From Trileptium ribeirensis (lineage: Eukaryota > Nematoda > Enoplea > Enoplida > Thoracostomopsidae), in the NCBI GenBank assembly GCA_030248225.1, contig JASANE010029472.1:1-64000 (forward strand): DNA of 64,000 nt. The letters run 5' to 3'. Shown here one piece after another: positions 33,971-47,200 of this stretch. The notes beneath the pieces were generated by a model. It ran no database searches. It saw only the letters and a list, made by a program, of their open reading frames with translations, and was not told the DNA's origin. Every line of letters begins with the position of its first letter. The stretch's first letter is position 1. The position numbers and the translations under genes were made by a program.

Positions 33971-34679
33971 TACAGCGGGTCGTGACGGTAATAAATTATC
34001 TAGGCAGCTCAAACGGCGTCAGTAACTGCATATCGATATTGATTTGTAAACGTTTTGAATGAATACTGTCGTAAATCAGTAGTTGTGAAGCTCAGAAATA
34101 TATAAGTTCCAACAAAAATGCTACATAGTTGGTTGAGGAACAAATTTTTCAGTTTGCCGGAATGCAGTATAGAGGTCAGATCAGCAAACGACTAGATAAG
34201 CGTCTGACCCATCACTATCAGAATTATGTCTTTCTTACAAGAAGTCGGGGGCCACCACACAGAACTAACATGTTCCTATTTCTAAGAATATCTGATTGGT
34301 TAATTGGGGCATACCATTAAACCATAACTTGAGATGAAACAAAATTTACCACCTAACCAGCTTAAGCTTGCAAACGTTTTGTCGCTGGAAAGTTAGAGAA
34401 GCTCAAAACTTTTTATGCAAGGAGAGAACAGTTTTAGACAATAAAGCTTGCTAAAATTCAGCCTGAAAGATGTAATTCTGTAAAACAAGATACCAATAAT
34501 AGTTGCCAGATACTTATGTAGCTCTATCAAACCGCGCATTTGCGACCGTTACTCGTTTTAACATTTTAATTTAAGATTTATCCTTTCGAACGTTACCATT
34601 CCAATAAAAATGCTCTTGAAAATCAATGCAGTCATGTGTAAAAGTGGCAACTCGAAAATATGTCTATGTCAAACATTTA

Positions 34680-34760
34680 ATTAGGCTTAGTATATCGAGA
34701 ACGACATGGCCTGCATTTTATTTCCGCCCCTCAGGGCTATATACTTGGGCCAAAGAAACA
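34680..34760 (+). repeat. Interspersed repeat copy ('gcatggcctgcat' family)
   Basis: 'taggcttagtatatcgagaa' plus 'cgacatggcctgcattttat' and 'ttccgcccctcagggc' correspond to 8757-8805 and to the minus-strand copy at 32.6 kb. Confidence 0.7.
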
Positions 34761-36795
34761 ATGCTTTGGTTGGTGGACATATATATGTACTTGTTATTGT
34801 CCAATATCGGCCAAAACAATTTATTTTGAGTTACATAGTAATATTCCGTTGTGGAAAACATCGCAAGATCATTGCAGTACGGAGAACTAGGTCGTATTCG
34901 AGATCAGAGCCCACTTGTGTTCATATTACACCCGATCGGACACGACCAAAACTCAATGTATTTTTGTTTTTTTATATTATACATCATCAGATTCGCGTCC
35001 GAGTCGGATTGGATGCAAAGAGAACATATAAAATATTCGTGCAAATTTAATCGCACACAATATGAACACGGTCTTAGTTTCAACAGTCTCAAAAAGAATT
35101 AAAAACTGGTGTGTATATCGGCGGAATGATTTTTGTGGAATTACGAGTTTTATTAACCACTGAAATTGTGCCAAAAATTGGATACATGTTACCGTTACAA
35201 CCTTGTATGCAGAGTTTTATAACTTGTGCATTATCAGTTGAATTGTTTGCGAAAATTTACCGTAATAGACCCAACAATTTGGCATACCAGGTAATCTATA
35301 TTAGAACCCATTTTTGAAGACTAAGCTGAACCTTTATTACGTACACTGTTGATTCTCAATTCTAGTGTACAATACCGCCAATGAAATTTATTACGCGTAA
35401 TTCACGAACATCATTATGCATGCAGGGACAATGGCTTAGTGTTTCATACTGCCGATATAGCGTTGTCCAACTGAAATACTTAGTGCACAGATATCGTGTC
35501 TAATGCGTGAGTGAACTTTAGGTACATACACATGGGTTGTTGTTTTGTCAAGCCAGTTCACGATTGCGAAAACGATGAATGCTTAAAAAGCACGGTTCTC
35601 GTGTATGTAACGGTTTACGATACAGCAATATGTAGGCCATACATGGACGAGGTCCGAAGTCTCAAGGGATAGTGGAGGAATCGGTGGTAGGAATGAACTG
35701 GTCATCAGAGATAAACTTTCGAAATTTTTTGTACTAAAAATGTTTCCTAATTTTTCGCGCGCCTGCGCGGAGGTGGGGGTTGGGGTGTGGAGGCGGAGCC
35801 TCTGTGTGTATCGGCAAGGCCCCGAAAGGGGTAGGGGGCGCCTCGGGAATGATAGTCCCTCTCCTGTATGACGTAAACGTTGTTCGCGGTCATGCTGCGA
35901 TTCGCTGACCGCGTACGCCTTAAAACGCCAATAAACGAACGCAGCAACTTTGGTTTGTGAACGAAACTTCGTCTCGAACTACGAAAGTTCGTTTGCGTTA
36001 CATTCATTCGTGAAGATATCGTTCGTTCGTTGCCTATTGCTGTCAGATTCAACATTCTTTTGATGAACGGGCAAAATAGGGAAATGTGCGCGTACTCATA
36101 TTTCCATCGTACATCACAGAGCCATTGTTCGCGTTCATACACGGTGAATACAGATGGCAAAAATGTGAACGCGAATTATTACGAAATTCAGTTTGTGATT
36201 TTGACAAAACAACAATCATGCAGTACGCACCTAAAGTTGGCTCACGCATAGGAATTCATGTTTGTCAACTGGGAGGATCACATTGCGAATCTTACAGCCC
36301 TTTACTTACACAATGTATCCGTTTCGATTGGACAGCGGCACTCGTTTCAGATTAGAATGTAGACGAGTGCAGCATGCCAGTAGCAGGCAAATTTGGCCAT
36401 TTACATAGCTCTCCTGACGAAAATCTATAGATGTTAGTCCATCCATCAACAATGCTGAAATGCAACAAAACATTAAAATGTGATTTCAGATTTTTAGCCC
36501 TAAGTTAATCATAGCGAGTCGTATATTAAAATGTATTTTGCTCTCGCTCGAAGTGGGAAGCGTATTTAAAGTGTTGGTACGATGTTTAGAAGGGCAAAAA
36601 ACCTCAAACATTACGCCAACCAAACAGAGTAGTCTCAAAGACATTCGTGAAACTAAAGATATAGCAACATGATGTCGTGCGTGGCCTTGTGTGCAATTAA
36701 TACAATCATGAAGTCATGTGGTTGAATCCGAACGTGTCGCTCCAACCTTTTATGCTCGAATTAATTGGTGTATCCTGCTATGTTACATAAGCTTA
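34761..36795. other. Intergenic, GC-rich patch and palindromes, no gene
   Basis: A GC-rich patch at about 35755-35920 contains a short stem (CGCGGTCA...TGACCGCG, about 35885-35911). An inverted pair TTCGCGTTCA...TGAACGCGAA spans 36128-36175, and 'gttcg/cgaac' words are frequent between 35930 and 36180, suggesting decayed foldback DNA. Reading frames here have no recognised domains. Confidence 0.35.
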
Positions 36796-36862
36796 ACCCG
36801 GTACCATGGGTCGAATCCGCTGTAGGAGTGAGTTGCGCAGGCAATTCACTGAGCTATCTAGG
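36796..36862 (-). repeat. tRNA-derived SINE head or tRNA pseudogene
   Basis: On the minus strand 'AGATAGCTCAGTGAATTG' matches the tRNA A box (36859-36847 region), and about 39 bases after the A-box start comes GGATTCGACCC (36818-36808), a good B box. The arms between do not fold as a proper tRNA, so a SINE head or dead tRNA is likelier than a functional gene. No second copy was found in the window. Confidence 0.5.
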
Positions 36863-38200
36863 AGCTGTTTCACGGTTCCTTAACAATACTCACAACGCCA
36901 AAGAGTACCGCACGTGTAAACATATACAGCATACGACAAACTCAGCAAACCCAACGCTTCACAATGTACACTGAGTCCACACTGAAAAGGTTCATAATTT
37001 TCTTGGGGAGACACTAAAGCCATTGCTTGATGGAACTTTCCGAAAAAAAATCAAAAATTTGCTCGCAAGGCAAACAGCGGTTCTGTGTCGGCTGTTCCAG
37101 TTCCTAACGGGTCGTGTTTCAGCAACTCTAGCTGGTAATAGCATGCAGCGGACAAGCCGCATCGTAATAATAAATAACACGTCAATACCGTTGCAATTTC
37201 AATATATACTGGCATGTCCACAAACCTTCCAAAAAGTGGTTAGAATATTTTGAAGCCTAGCGTTCATTATCGGGCAACATTTTCCTACCTGCCTATTCTA
37301 GCTACCTTATCAACTCTGCAAGGTCATAAAGAGGCAATAATACTTTGGCAAAAGAATCAATGGACGTAAGCGACGTTTCTAGCTTTATGGTCCTTACTGA
37401 TAATACGATTATTTCAACACACAAGACTGATTTGACACAGACCCGGCTCCAATAAATTTTTAAATTCACAGTTCCGGTACCGGTTACATAACAAAGACAT
37501 ATATTATCAGTTACTACTTTGCCTTAGAGCACTAATTTAGCAAAAAAATACACAGCTTTTTTGTTAAACCAGTCGCTTTGTATGTTGTTTATGCGCTCAC
37601 TTGCTCTGTTCAGATTAGATGTGTATAGGAAAGAGCACAGCCAAAATTTTGCCTTTTGTGGAGGCGGATGCCATTTGCGTCATATTAGTGATGCAGCATG
37701 AACAAAATGTTTTGGTCTAGACCGGACCGCGGTTCGGTCCATGATCCCCAGTGACTGTGTCAAAAATCTATTTTCAGAAAATAAACATATATTTTTTTGT
37801 CCAAAAGTGTATCATATTTTCTGAGGCTTACTTTTAGAGGCAGTTTTGACTTATACCATTCTTAAAGAAATGTTATCGTAAGACATGTTACGGAATTACA
37901 CAGCAACTCTGAGTACATTTAATTTTAGAAAAAATTTTTGTGAATCGGCAGCTGTGGTCAAAAAAATCTCAACGGTCTGAACTGGTCCGCGCTCGTACCC
38001 ACATAATGGTTCAGAGAGATCCCGCTGGAGGCATAGCCACATTCCAAAATCTGGCAGAGAGATTGTTAACAAGGGGGATTTTTGATAAAATTTTTGACCT
38101 GGTTTGGCGGGTGTTTCACCTGTCCTCTGCGTGCGCCGGTGTGTATTATAAGCATGCTTATATATAACTGACTAGTCCAAAGTGGGGGCGGGCCCCCCGT
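36863..38200. other. Intergenic, no gene recognised
   Basis: Chance frames only. A GC-rich edge precedes the MITE at 38201. Confidence 0.3.
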
Positions 38201-38527
38201 CAAGGGCGCAGCCAGGAATTTTGAAAAAAAGGGGGGGGTCGCGGCCCACAGTGGGTACCTAAAAGGGGGGTCGCGCTCAGAAATGTGAAAGCGGGGTCCA
38301 GAATTGGTATAAACAAGTAAAAAATGTAACTGTTGCCAAAATAACGAATTTTAATACAAAAATGTTAAGTTTGGTCAAAAATACGGTTGAAAGTTGTTTT
38401 CTAGTGCGTGAGAGGCTAGTTTTCAATTTCCGACATGATTTTCAACAGGAACCATTAAAAAATTGTTTGGGGTTGAACCAAAAAGGGGGGGTCGCGACCC
38501 CCGCAAAACCTCCTGGCTACGCCCTTG
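38201..38527. mobile_element. hAT-type MITE
   Basis: The ends are CAAGGGCGCAGCCAGG... and ...CCTGGCTACGCCCTTG, imperfect inverted repeats that extend about 40 bp inward through G-runs and 'gtcgcg'. The flanks CCCCCCGT (38193-38200) and CCCACCGG (38528-38535) match at 6 of 8, consistent with an old 8-bp target duplication of the hAT kind. The length is 327 bp and there is no coding sequence. The superfamily is inferred from the end sequence and flank length. Confidence 0.75.
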
Positions 38528-39092
38528 CCCACCGGCATTTTCGGATGCCACCGGCAAAACGGAGGTACCCCCGGCTCAAAGGCTCCTGCTGAGAAAAATA
38601 GACGTCTAAACGCGATAAAATCTGGCAAAAAAAATTGCCCCCCACCCGGCAGGTGAGCCGGGAGGCCCCGGCTATAATTTCCGAAGTGTGGACTAGCCAG
38701 TATAATGCAGTAATAAATTATTCTGACCGCCCACACGAATGATTACTGCAGCCCGAAAACCAGCACACTATCGAATTAAAAATAATATTTTGCTGAACAA
38801 TCGTAAATCTTGTAAAAGAAGATTACCCCTCAGCAACTAACTAACACGAGCTGGCTTTATGCATATATATAATAACATCAACTAATGTAACGTACGCAAC
38901 TACCGCGTAAAAGATGAAAGCTCAGAAACTAACCAACACGACCTCACTTTATGCATACAATAGTATTGTCTATTGTAACGTACACCAAAAACTTATAGCA
39001 ACGCAGGAGGCATAACTTTTTCGAACGGAAGGTTGTCGAAATAATCCCACGATAATACTAAGATTAAAAATTCAAAACTAAATTGGTATACC
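38528..39092. other. Intergenic, C/G-rich then AT-rich
   Basis: 38540-38690 is C/G-rich with repeated 'ccggc' words. Upstream of 39093 nothing promoter-like could be fixed. Confidence 0.3.
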
Positions 39093-39334
39093 ATGTATCC
39101 TGAAATAGTAACAGTTGTTAATTCTTCTGCGAATGGAACTGTTTATGAATATATTACGCCAGGTATGTACATAATATGCGACGTGGTGTGCGAAAACATA
39201 ACAAAAAATCAGACAAATTCTTAAAATTCGAAAAACAGTATTTTCAGAGCGCAGTATGACTGTTTCAAAGTTAATGCTGGGTATTTTTGCAAGGAATTTA
39301 GCCAGAGTAACACCGCTACTTATGTATAAACAAG
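39093..39334 (+). CDS. Candidate 5' exons of an unrecognised spliced gene
   Basis: ATG at 39093 opens 23 codons ('MYPEIVTVVNSSANGTVYEY') to a donor GTATGT at 39163 (phase 1). After an 85-bp intron ending 'tattttcag', a second exon (39248-39334) adds 28 codons ('SKLMLGIFARNLARVTPLLM') and ends in phase 1 at a good donor GTAAGG. The joined frame is open, the product has two N-x-S/T sites, and both borders are near consensus. I do not recognise the protein and found no third exon. Chance alignment of two short frames cannot be excluded. Confidence 0.35.
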
Positions 39335-42300
39335 GTAAGGACCGCTGTGTGTTATTCTTGCTTGCTGTAATACTAACACATTTACTACCGGAATTGCGAC
39401 ATCCAGGCTCCTGCGAATTTTGAGTGAATCGTGAGAATGCTGCTCCAGCGATATCCTAGAAAATCATTGCATCTGAGTGTCCTCAAGTCCTGTAGTAGCG
39501 TATGTAGCTGGTCCCCAAAGGGCGCACGATTGTTCCTTGAAACGCAGCAATCACTGCTCCTGTTATCCTGCTTCCGCAGTTTGTGTTTTAGAATCCTCCT
39601 GATATCCTGAATTTGTGTTGCTCCTATTGCTTTCGAGTTCGTAATGATCTCCAATGTGGCTGAAAAAATATAAATAACCAGTCGTACAAAACAATATTCA
39701 ATATAGCTAAAATATTTTCATCAAATCAGCAAATAAAATCTTCCAATGCTAAGGCGCTGTTCTCACTGCGTCCGATCGTTCCGATCAAATTCTATTGCTA
39801 TCATATATAATTATATCGAATCGCATGTAACTTGAACACACTGATACGCGTGCAAATCAGGTCGGACGGAATGCGAACGCGCCATAAGAATGTTAGTCAA
39901 GTACCTGATGCTCATAACATCCATTCAATAAAAATGTTGTAATATTAGTGAAATAATTCCTCAAACAAAATTGCACTGTGGAGACGGTAATCGAAATACA
40001 TGTGTACGTTTTGTACAAACACGTAGTTCTGCTCGTAACTTGTGCTACAACTGGTTACGAAAAATTGCCGACCTATAACCACAAAAAGATTATACAGTTA
40101 CGGACAGAAATAAATTCAGATCTTGCTCGATATACGCGAAAAAATTTGCTAATACCAACAGAACATAGTTGTTAATATTTCTCGCAAATAACTCCTATAT
40201 AAATGCGTGTTTATTTCTCTCCGTAAATAGTAAAATTATTATAAACAATAATATACCATAAACGAATACAGTATTAACTTAATATTACCGAGGATCCTAT
40301 ACTCTTATTAAACTCGGGCTGCTCTGACCCATTAGCAGCACTTAATAATATAATATTAACAGAATATTTTACCGAAGTTTCGAACATCGTTCAAAAGCCT
40401 GGTCACCTCTAATCCCGTAGTCCATGGCGTGATCTATGCTTGTCGATGTCATTCATATTCAGGGGTGAATTATGGCTACTTCTCTGTACAAAATTGATCA
40501 TGAATCACTTTGTACATTAATACTGATTGAAAAAAAACTGAAAGAACATGCGATTTATCGACAAAAAGCTGAATAATCTCTTGGTCCCGGAATCAAAAAG
40601 CGAGATGAAGTAACATGTCGAGGTAGCTCTACCGCCTTGCAGTTAACAATAATAATCAACTGAAGCTTTAGCCCAAGACATTTAACTGCCTTGTCATTTC
40701 GGTACCACCATAACATTATATACTACATAACGTATGCTATGACAACCTACTCCAAAGTTGGTATATTTAGTTAGAATGTAACTCATAGCGTATTCTGAAA
40801 CACAGAGGATGAGCACAAATTGTGATTACATACAACTCTAAATTTTTAATCGTAAATACAAAATCTGATCACATACAAGAGAAAAAGATTGCTTCAACGT
40901 ATGCACAACATTTCAATGCATTCAACACAAAATTTTCTAACGCCCCTCCCGCATATACTAACTTGCATCAAGGCATAACTGTGCAATTTATAATTCATAA
41001 ATTAATATAAGCTGTACAGTCATTATGATAAACTAAGCGGTACAATTTTCGCCATTTTTGTATAAAAACACTTTAAATCAAATCAATACCGTAATTATTA
41101 TTATATAGCTTCTCGATTCCATGAAAATTTTCATAAGACATAAACTGGGGACCGCTGACAGAGGTGAGAACGAACCGAATTTTTAAGGCGCGGCTCAGCT
41201 CGACTCAAATTTAAGCCAGCACGGCTCGTTACTAGTTTGTCTCGGCTCTGTTCGAAAAGCTCGAGGACGAAAATTGCTTTTCATCGATGCACATTGGATG
41301 TAGCCAATGTCACTGCGCACAGGCCAGGCCAGGCCAACAATAAGCCTAAACTCTCACCTCTGTGCAACAATACTTATGACAGTTATTATACTTCAAACGA
41401 CAAAACAAACAAATAAACACATTACGACATAATTTTCGAGCTCAGAACAAACAAGACAATCAAGAGCTGAACAACGAAAAGAGTGTTGAAATGTCTTGCA
41501 AATTAATTTGCTCGGTCGTCTAGTTTATTGATTAGTAACCAAAAAAGGAGCCAAACTCCACTAGTAAACAAAAAAATGAAAATTTATAAATAAAATCTTT
41601 TCATCAAGCATAATATCGGCAGGTTCGCGTTACTAAGATCTTCGTTCTATGGTTAAGTTAAATATCAACCCAGCTCCCACTATAAGAGGTAAGTGGTTGA
41701 CCGAATCCACGCATCATGCATTCATGTACTAGCTCCTCTAAAATGCTTCTTGGTAACCAATCTGAGACAACTGAGTTAGCACAAAATACCATAAAGGAAC
41801 GAAGATTTTTGTTAACACGTCAATTAGGATCTAGCATATAGCACATTCTTTTGCACCAAAGCCTATAACATTTGTACTTTCGAAAATAAAATAATTAGCA
41901 GTATTGAATGTTGACGTTGGGGCATGGGGCACCAAAAAAAAAAATCAAATCCCCTCGCTACCTATGATCTTGTGCACATCTTCGTCGATGTTTGCCAACT
42001 ATACTACATCATGGTTTGTGGTTTTCCAAAACAAAAGCATTGCAAATATATCGATAATCTTAGATCCTATATCAGAACGTGAGATTCGAAGAATAACGTA
42101 CAATATTATTAATAAAGTATCCAAACAGCCAAAATAATAACTTTTACAACAATATATAGTGTGTTACATTATAGTGGTGGCTAAACAAGTGTTTTAATAA
42201 CAATTGTAGTATTCAGCACTAATCCTCGCGGCCCGATTGAAAATTTATACAACGTGGAATCGCGGGGTGGGTGGTGGGGCTACGGGGGTCAGAAAAATTG

Positions 42301-43992
42301 GCACTTCCCCGGTTTGGAGTAGCCAGCCACTTATCAATAGTCGGTATTTCTTGTGTTGTATTGGATGACTTTGTTAACGGTTGCGAAACCAGTCAACAGG
42401 ATAATATCACCTCCAAACTCAGTTCAATAAAAGCTTAATAACATCTACTGAGACGTTCTTTGTAGATCTCCTAACAATTTACAGTTATATACGAACAGGA
42501 ATAAAAGCATATTTGCCGACACTGACAGTTCGCTATAAGTAACAGCTATAATTAAATTGCAAATAGCCAATTTTTGGCAGACGAACTTTTTCATTTTTGT
42601 GCCTAAGATTTAATATTTTGACAACTGATCTGGCAAAACCAATACAAATTAAGTGTTCATATGTAGTTTGGACTGCTGTGATATTATCGAAAAGTTTATT
42701 ATGTGCGAGTAAACTTAAGGTAACTCACCAACTATCCTATTGTATACATTCACATAAAAGTTGTTGCGAAACACTTTTTGGCCAATCGTAATTAGGTGCA
42801 AAACATTTCGCGAATGCATTACTCCGCGATTGAGACATTGCCATTTTGAGTTCGCAAAAAGTCCAGTAAAACTGCCGAAATTCTTGAGAACGAAAATTTG
42901 TGATTTTTATAAACACTTCTGTTCGCGAACACCAAGAGCTTAATTATAGGATTGATTGTGACATCCACAAATGTATTCAGATTGTTTCCAAACCGCCAAG
43001 TAACCTAGGCATTAGGAAACCCAATTTCTGCAAATTCAGAATGGCAAAAATTCTGTATAATTTCTGGCACTTGGATTTTATTTTGCGAATTTTAGGTTAG
43101 TGAAAACACATTCATCCAGCATTATTTCGTAACAAGAGCTCGCGAATCGTCATCGGCTGTTAAAAAATAGGAAGGTTGGTGAGGTCGACTTAAGTTTACT
43201 TACATATTACACACTAATAACATATTTAGATGTCTATGCTGAAATACTCAAAAACATTTTCAAAACGCGTTAAGAGCTAACAAAGGTATTCTGATAAAAA
43301 TTGTCAAAACTGAAATCGGCAACATACGTTTCAATACTGCAAACCAAACCGCACCCACTACGAAGACAAGTAGAGTTCTGGTATATGTAGGAACAAAATC
43401 CAAGATATATATTATTTAATATCCGCCTAACCTAAGTTTCTAAGTTTATACAGCTAGAAATTGATGTAACGCCCAGTGTGCGAATTTGAGAAGCGACAGC
43501 CGGTCATAGTCAAAAAGACCGTAGCTTATACTCGGGCTATCCAAACCGGACGATACCCATTCTTAATTTATGCATTGAATTTACTTCGGTCAATAATTAT
43601 TTATTGCAATCGTTCGAAGAACAAAGTCATATTTTCTGTTAAATTGTTGGAATATCTGCCTCTAACAGTATATAATATAAGTTAAGAAATAATATGTAAG
43701 CATATTTATGTACTTCATTCTTATATCTCTTGAAGATTTAGGCGTTAATTGCATTAAACAAAATGTTAAAAACATAGATGTCTCATAAATTCTATTTTAT
43801 ATAATTATTTCATAGCACAATTTATTATAGATATACACAGATAGTTACCAAAAAATGAACATTAAGGAGCAAGAAGTAATAGCGATAACAAACCTACCAA
43901 TGTCTATACAATCCGGAATCCCCATTATGGTCAATGAGCTCTGTTAGTCCGCCAAAACATGTCAATCCAACATTCAAATTTTTAAATTTCGA
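39335..43992. other. Intergenic, no gene recognised
   Basis: The minus frame 39654-39385 follows an acceptor-like 'ttttttcag' and is Arg/Lys-rich, but it has no recognised family. The remainder is AT-rich with chance frames, including the presumed 3' UTR of SRSF1 just left of 43993. Confidence 0.3.
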
Positions 43993-44268
43993 TTAAGACC
44001 GAGACCTTGAGCGACTCGAACGCGGTGATCGGGAGCGACTCCCACCTCTACGGCCACCACTACTGTATCTCCTGCCACCACCACTTCGTCGGTCTCCATA
44101 GCTAGGCGAACGTCGTCGGCTGCTGCTTCCGCGGCCATAGCTAGGCGATCGTCGTGAGCGACGTGCGCCAGGGGATCGAGACCGAGGGCTCCGAGATCGA
44201 CCTCCTCTGCCGCCACCAAAGTCACCATTTTCACCATCTTCTTTAATGCGGATGTAGGAATTTTCACC
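43993..44268 (-). CDS. SRSF1: SRSF1 exon 4: RRM2 end and RS domain
   Basis: The acceptor is 'atattttag' at 44270-44269, phase 0. It starts '[12 protein letters not shown]' and continues into Gly-rich then Arg-Ser-rich sequence to TAA. Overlapping frames in this GC-rich exon are shadows. Confidence 0.97.
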   Translation of the reverse strand, partial: GENSYIRIKEDGENGDFGGGRGGRSRSPRSRSPGARRSRRSPSYGRGSSSRRRSPSYGDRRSGGGRRYSSGGRRGGSRSRSPRSSRSRSRS

Positions 44269-47200
44269 CTAAAATATAATTAGTAAAATGATAGCAACAA
44301 ATCATGTATGCGTTGCTGCTTAGGATTATAATAGAACTAGTCGATTTTAGAAATTCAGCATGTATTGGCTAAAATAACACAACCCCCCATGTCAAAAGTA
44401 TTCTTTAGAAAAGGTACAATGACCGCAAAGGATGTATATATTGCCCTGCCTCGGCTGTAGATTATTATTTAAATGTGGCTGGTTGTTTTACTGATATGAA
44501 TGTAAAACAATATTTAACTTTACCCCTATCTTAGAGGAGGTGCGGTTGCCAACAAATTTTAGAAGACAATACAGATCATAAGTGATAGCACAATTATTAG
44601 TATACTACGTAGTTACTTGCGCAGAGAGAAAACCCCGCGATAGTGCCTACTCTGTTGCAACCGAATCATGGAATACATTCACGCCCAAGTTACTAGCAAA
44701 CTGGATTTTATTTAGCCTTGTTGTCATATAATAAAACTGGCAACTCGCAAGCGAGGGTAACGCAGTGAGCGTGATTTCTAGATCTTGCCTAGTTCCTATA
44801 TAGCCGAACTGTCGTATTCAGCGTGCCTAAAAACCTATATAATACATCATTCTTGATACCCTGTACGCAGTACGTAACCAAACAACTGAAGAAAGACTAC
44901 AGTCTGGCAATCGGGTTCGTCGGCCCTAAACTCATTGAAAACATCTCAAAAGTAGTAGGTAACCGGGACCGAAATTAGCCGGAACCGGAACTCATCAAAC
45001 ATCTGTTATCGAATAAAAGAGTCATCGAAATCCATCCACCCGAATATGAGTTATGCGAGACAGAAACAGACAAAAACAATTTTTCACGATCACTCCCTGC
45101 TCCGCACTCAGTGGAAACTCCCGCTTGCTTTATTTCAGATATTATTACTAGCAACAAACATTTTAAGCAGCCCGAAAACTATACTTCTTCCTACTCATCC
45201 AATACGTCTCCGTCCAAAACTAAGGATAGTTCAACAGTTCTAAAGTCCTAAACTGATGTTCCACAGCCTCCTTGGATGTGCCAGAAATGGAAAGAATACG
45301 CCAGTACTGCATTATGGGGAACAGAACAAGTCGATATGGTTTAAAATAATCAACACAAAGTGTTTAACGTATTAAATAACATTATATACGTCATTTACCT
45401 TCACTAAGTCAGAATGTAACTCAGTAAAAATTCGGAATGTTCTTTAAACCTTGGCCCATAACCTAAAATCGTTGCTTTGACAAAAAATTGCACAACAGTA
45501 AGTTATAGTTCTCGATGGAATTATGAACAGTGGCTATGTGTGCAATTTCATGAGGGTAGTGTCTGTAGTCAATCGTGGTCCAATACTTTATCGATTAATA
45601 TATAGCAGCGACTTCTAAAAGCAGAGCATATCCGAATAAAGATCAGAGTCAGCAGAACAGCCATATTCTGGTGAAATATCCGACATTTTGAGCTTGATCG
45701 CCTATAGTGATTGAAGTTTAGAACGCTGATACGAATATTGTTAATAATGAAAATGATCTGAGAATTGTAATTTGAAGCAGACTGAAAATCACATGAACCT
45801 AACTTTTTCAAACAATGAAAAACTTTTGAACTATATGTCATTTTGTAACTTTTTTATCCAATAAACAAGATAACTAAATAAATTGTTTTCTTCTGCAAGA
45901 CCGAATACGGATTATCGATGTCATTAAACTTTTATTAATCACAACCACAACACATGGCTCGCGCCCGCAAGTAGACTTTAAGACAGCTTACAAACCACAA
46001 TCTTTTTTGCGCCAGATATATCCAAACAACTGCAATTTGGCATATAAATTAGTCATCTAAAAATATTGAAACATATATAACGTGCTAACTACTCATTGCA
46101 GTACTAGTTTATTTTTTAGCATTGGCGCAGCGCGCCGATCCAATTTAGCACGCAAAAATCATGACTGACAATCTCAAAAACGGTATTTTAACATTTAGTA
46201 AAGAAAACCCTTACCTCGTGCGACCGAAACTTTGTATCGTCCAGCTTTCGCAAGGCATATTTCATATCTTCGTAGCGTAAAAACTCGACAACGCCAGTGC
46301 CATCGTTAAATACGTCCGTGTAGCATACGTCGCCAGCCTCGCGCATGTGGTCTTTCAAATCTTGCCAGGATCCCGAAGGAGGAAGGCCTGAAGCAAACCG
46401 AGGTCAAATGAACAGCCAAAACTATATATTAACTGGCTATTGCGCGTGTGCCAATGCATTGGTAAATACAAACAATGACAATAGCCTTGCTGAACAATTT
46501 TTTAAAGAATCTAGGTAGAGATGACACAATAGCTAGCAGTGGCATACGTAATACAGTCACAGTATATGCAGTATATTTTTCATATATTGAATGAATTTTC
46601 ACACAGAATTTAATTTTATTTGTTTAGAAGAAAATTTAAAGTAGTGGCCCTACCAGAAACGTTTCAAGAACTATCTATGGCTAATTAGAGACTTCCTGGT
46701 TTCATCCATTACTTCTCTGAATTTGCGCACACTTTGTAAAATTCGTATTCCGAAACTTATCGTGGTAAATTCTCATGTGACCAACATACTTTTTTACGGG
46801 AAAATGTTAGTTGTTCCTGCATTCCAGCGAATTACGAAAGTGCAGGCCCTGCTGGATTATCCAGTAGGGGTCTAAGCTGAATACGGTACATATACGACAT
46901 TTTTTGGCCTCCGTTATAAATAATGAACATTAAGTTATACAGAAAGGCCTGTTTTACTATTATGATAGACAATAAAACAATGAATAAGAGCTGTATTCTT
47001 TGATGTAGTAATTGTAATAACAGTACTAGTGGTACTAATAGCAGCGCTGTAATCACTAAGCATAATATTTTTGGAAGAAACTTTATGGGGCAAGCAGTAA
47101 CCCGAGCTTATTTTGGCGTCGACGATGATCCGTATTCCGTTAACAGCAATCTGGAAGTAGGGACGTCCAGTGAAGTCACATTGCGGATGCCAGTGTTAAA

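Noticed and set aside
43974..44267. 97-codon minus frame with Ala/Val/Asp-rich product
   Set aside because: It is a shadow frame over the SRSF1 RS-domain exon.
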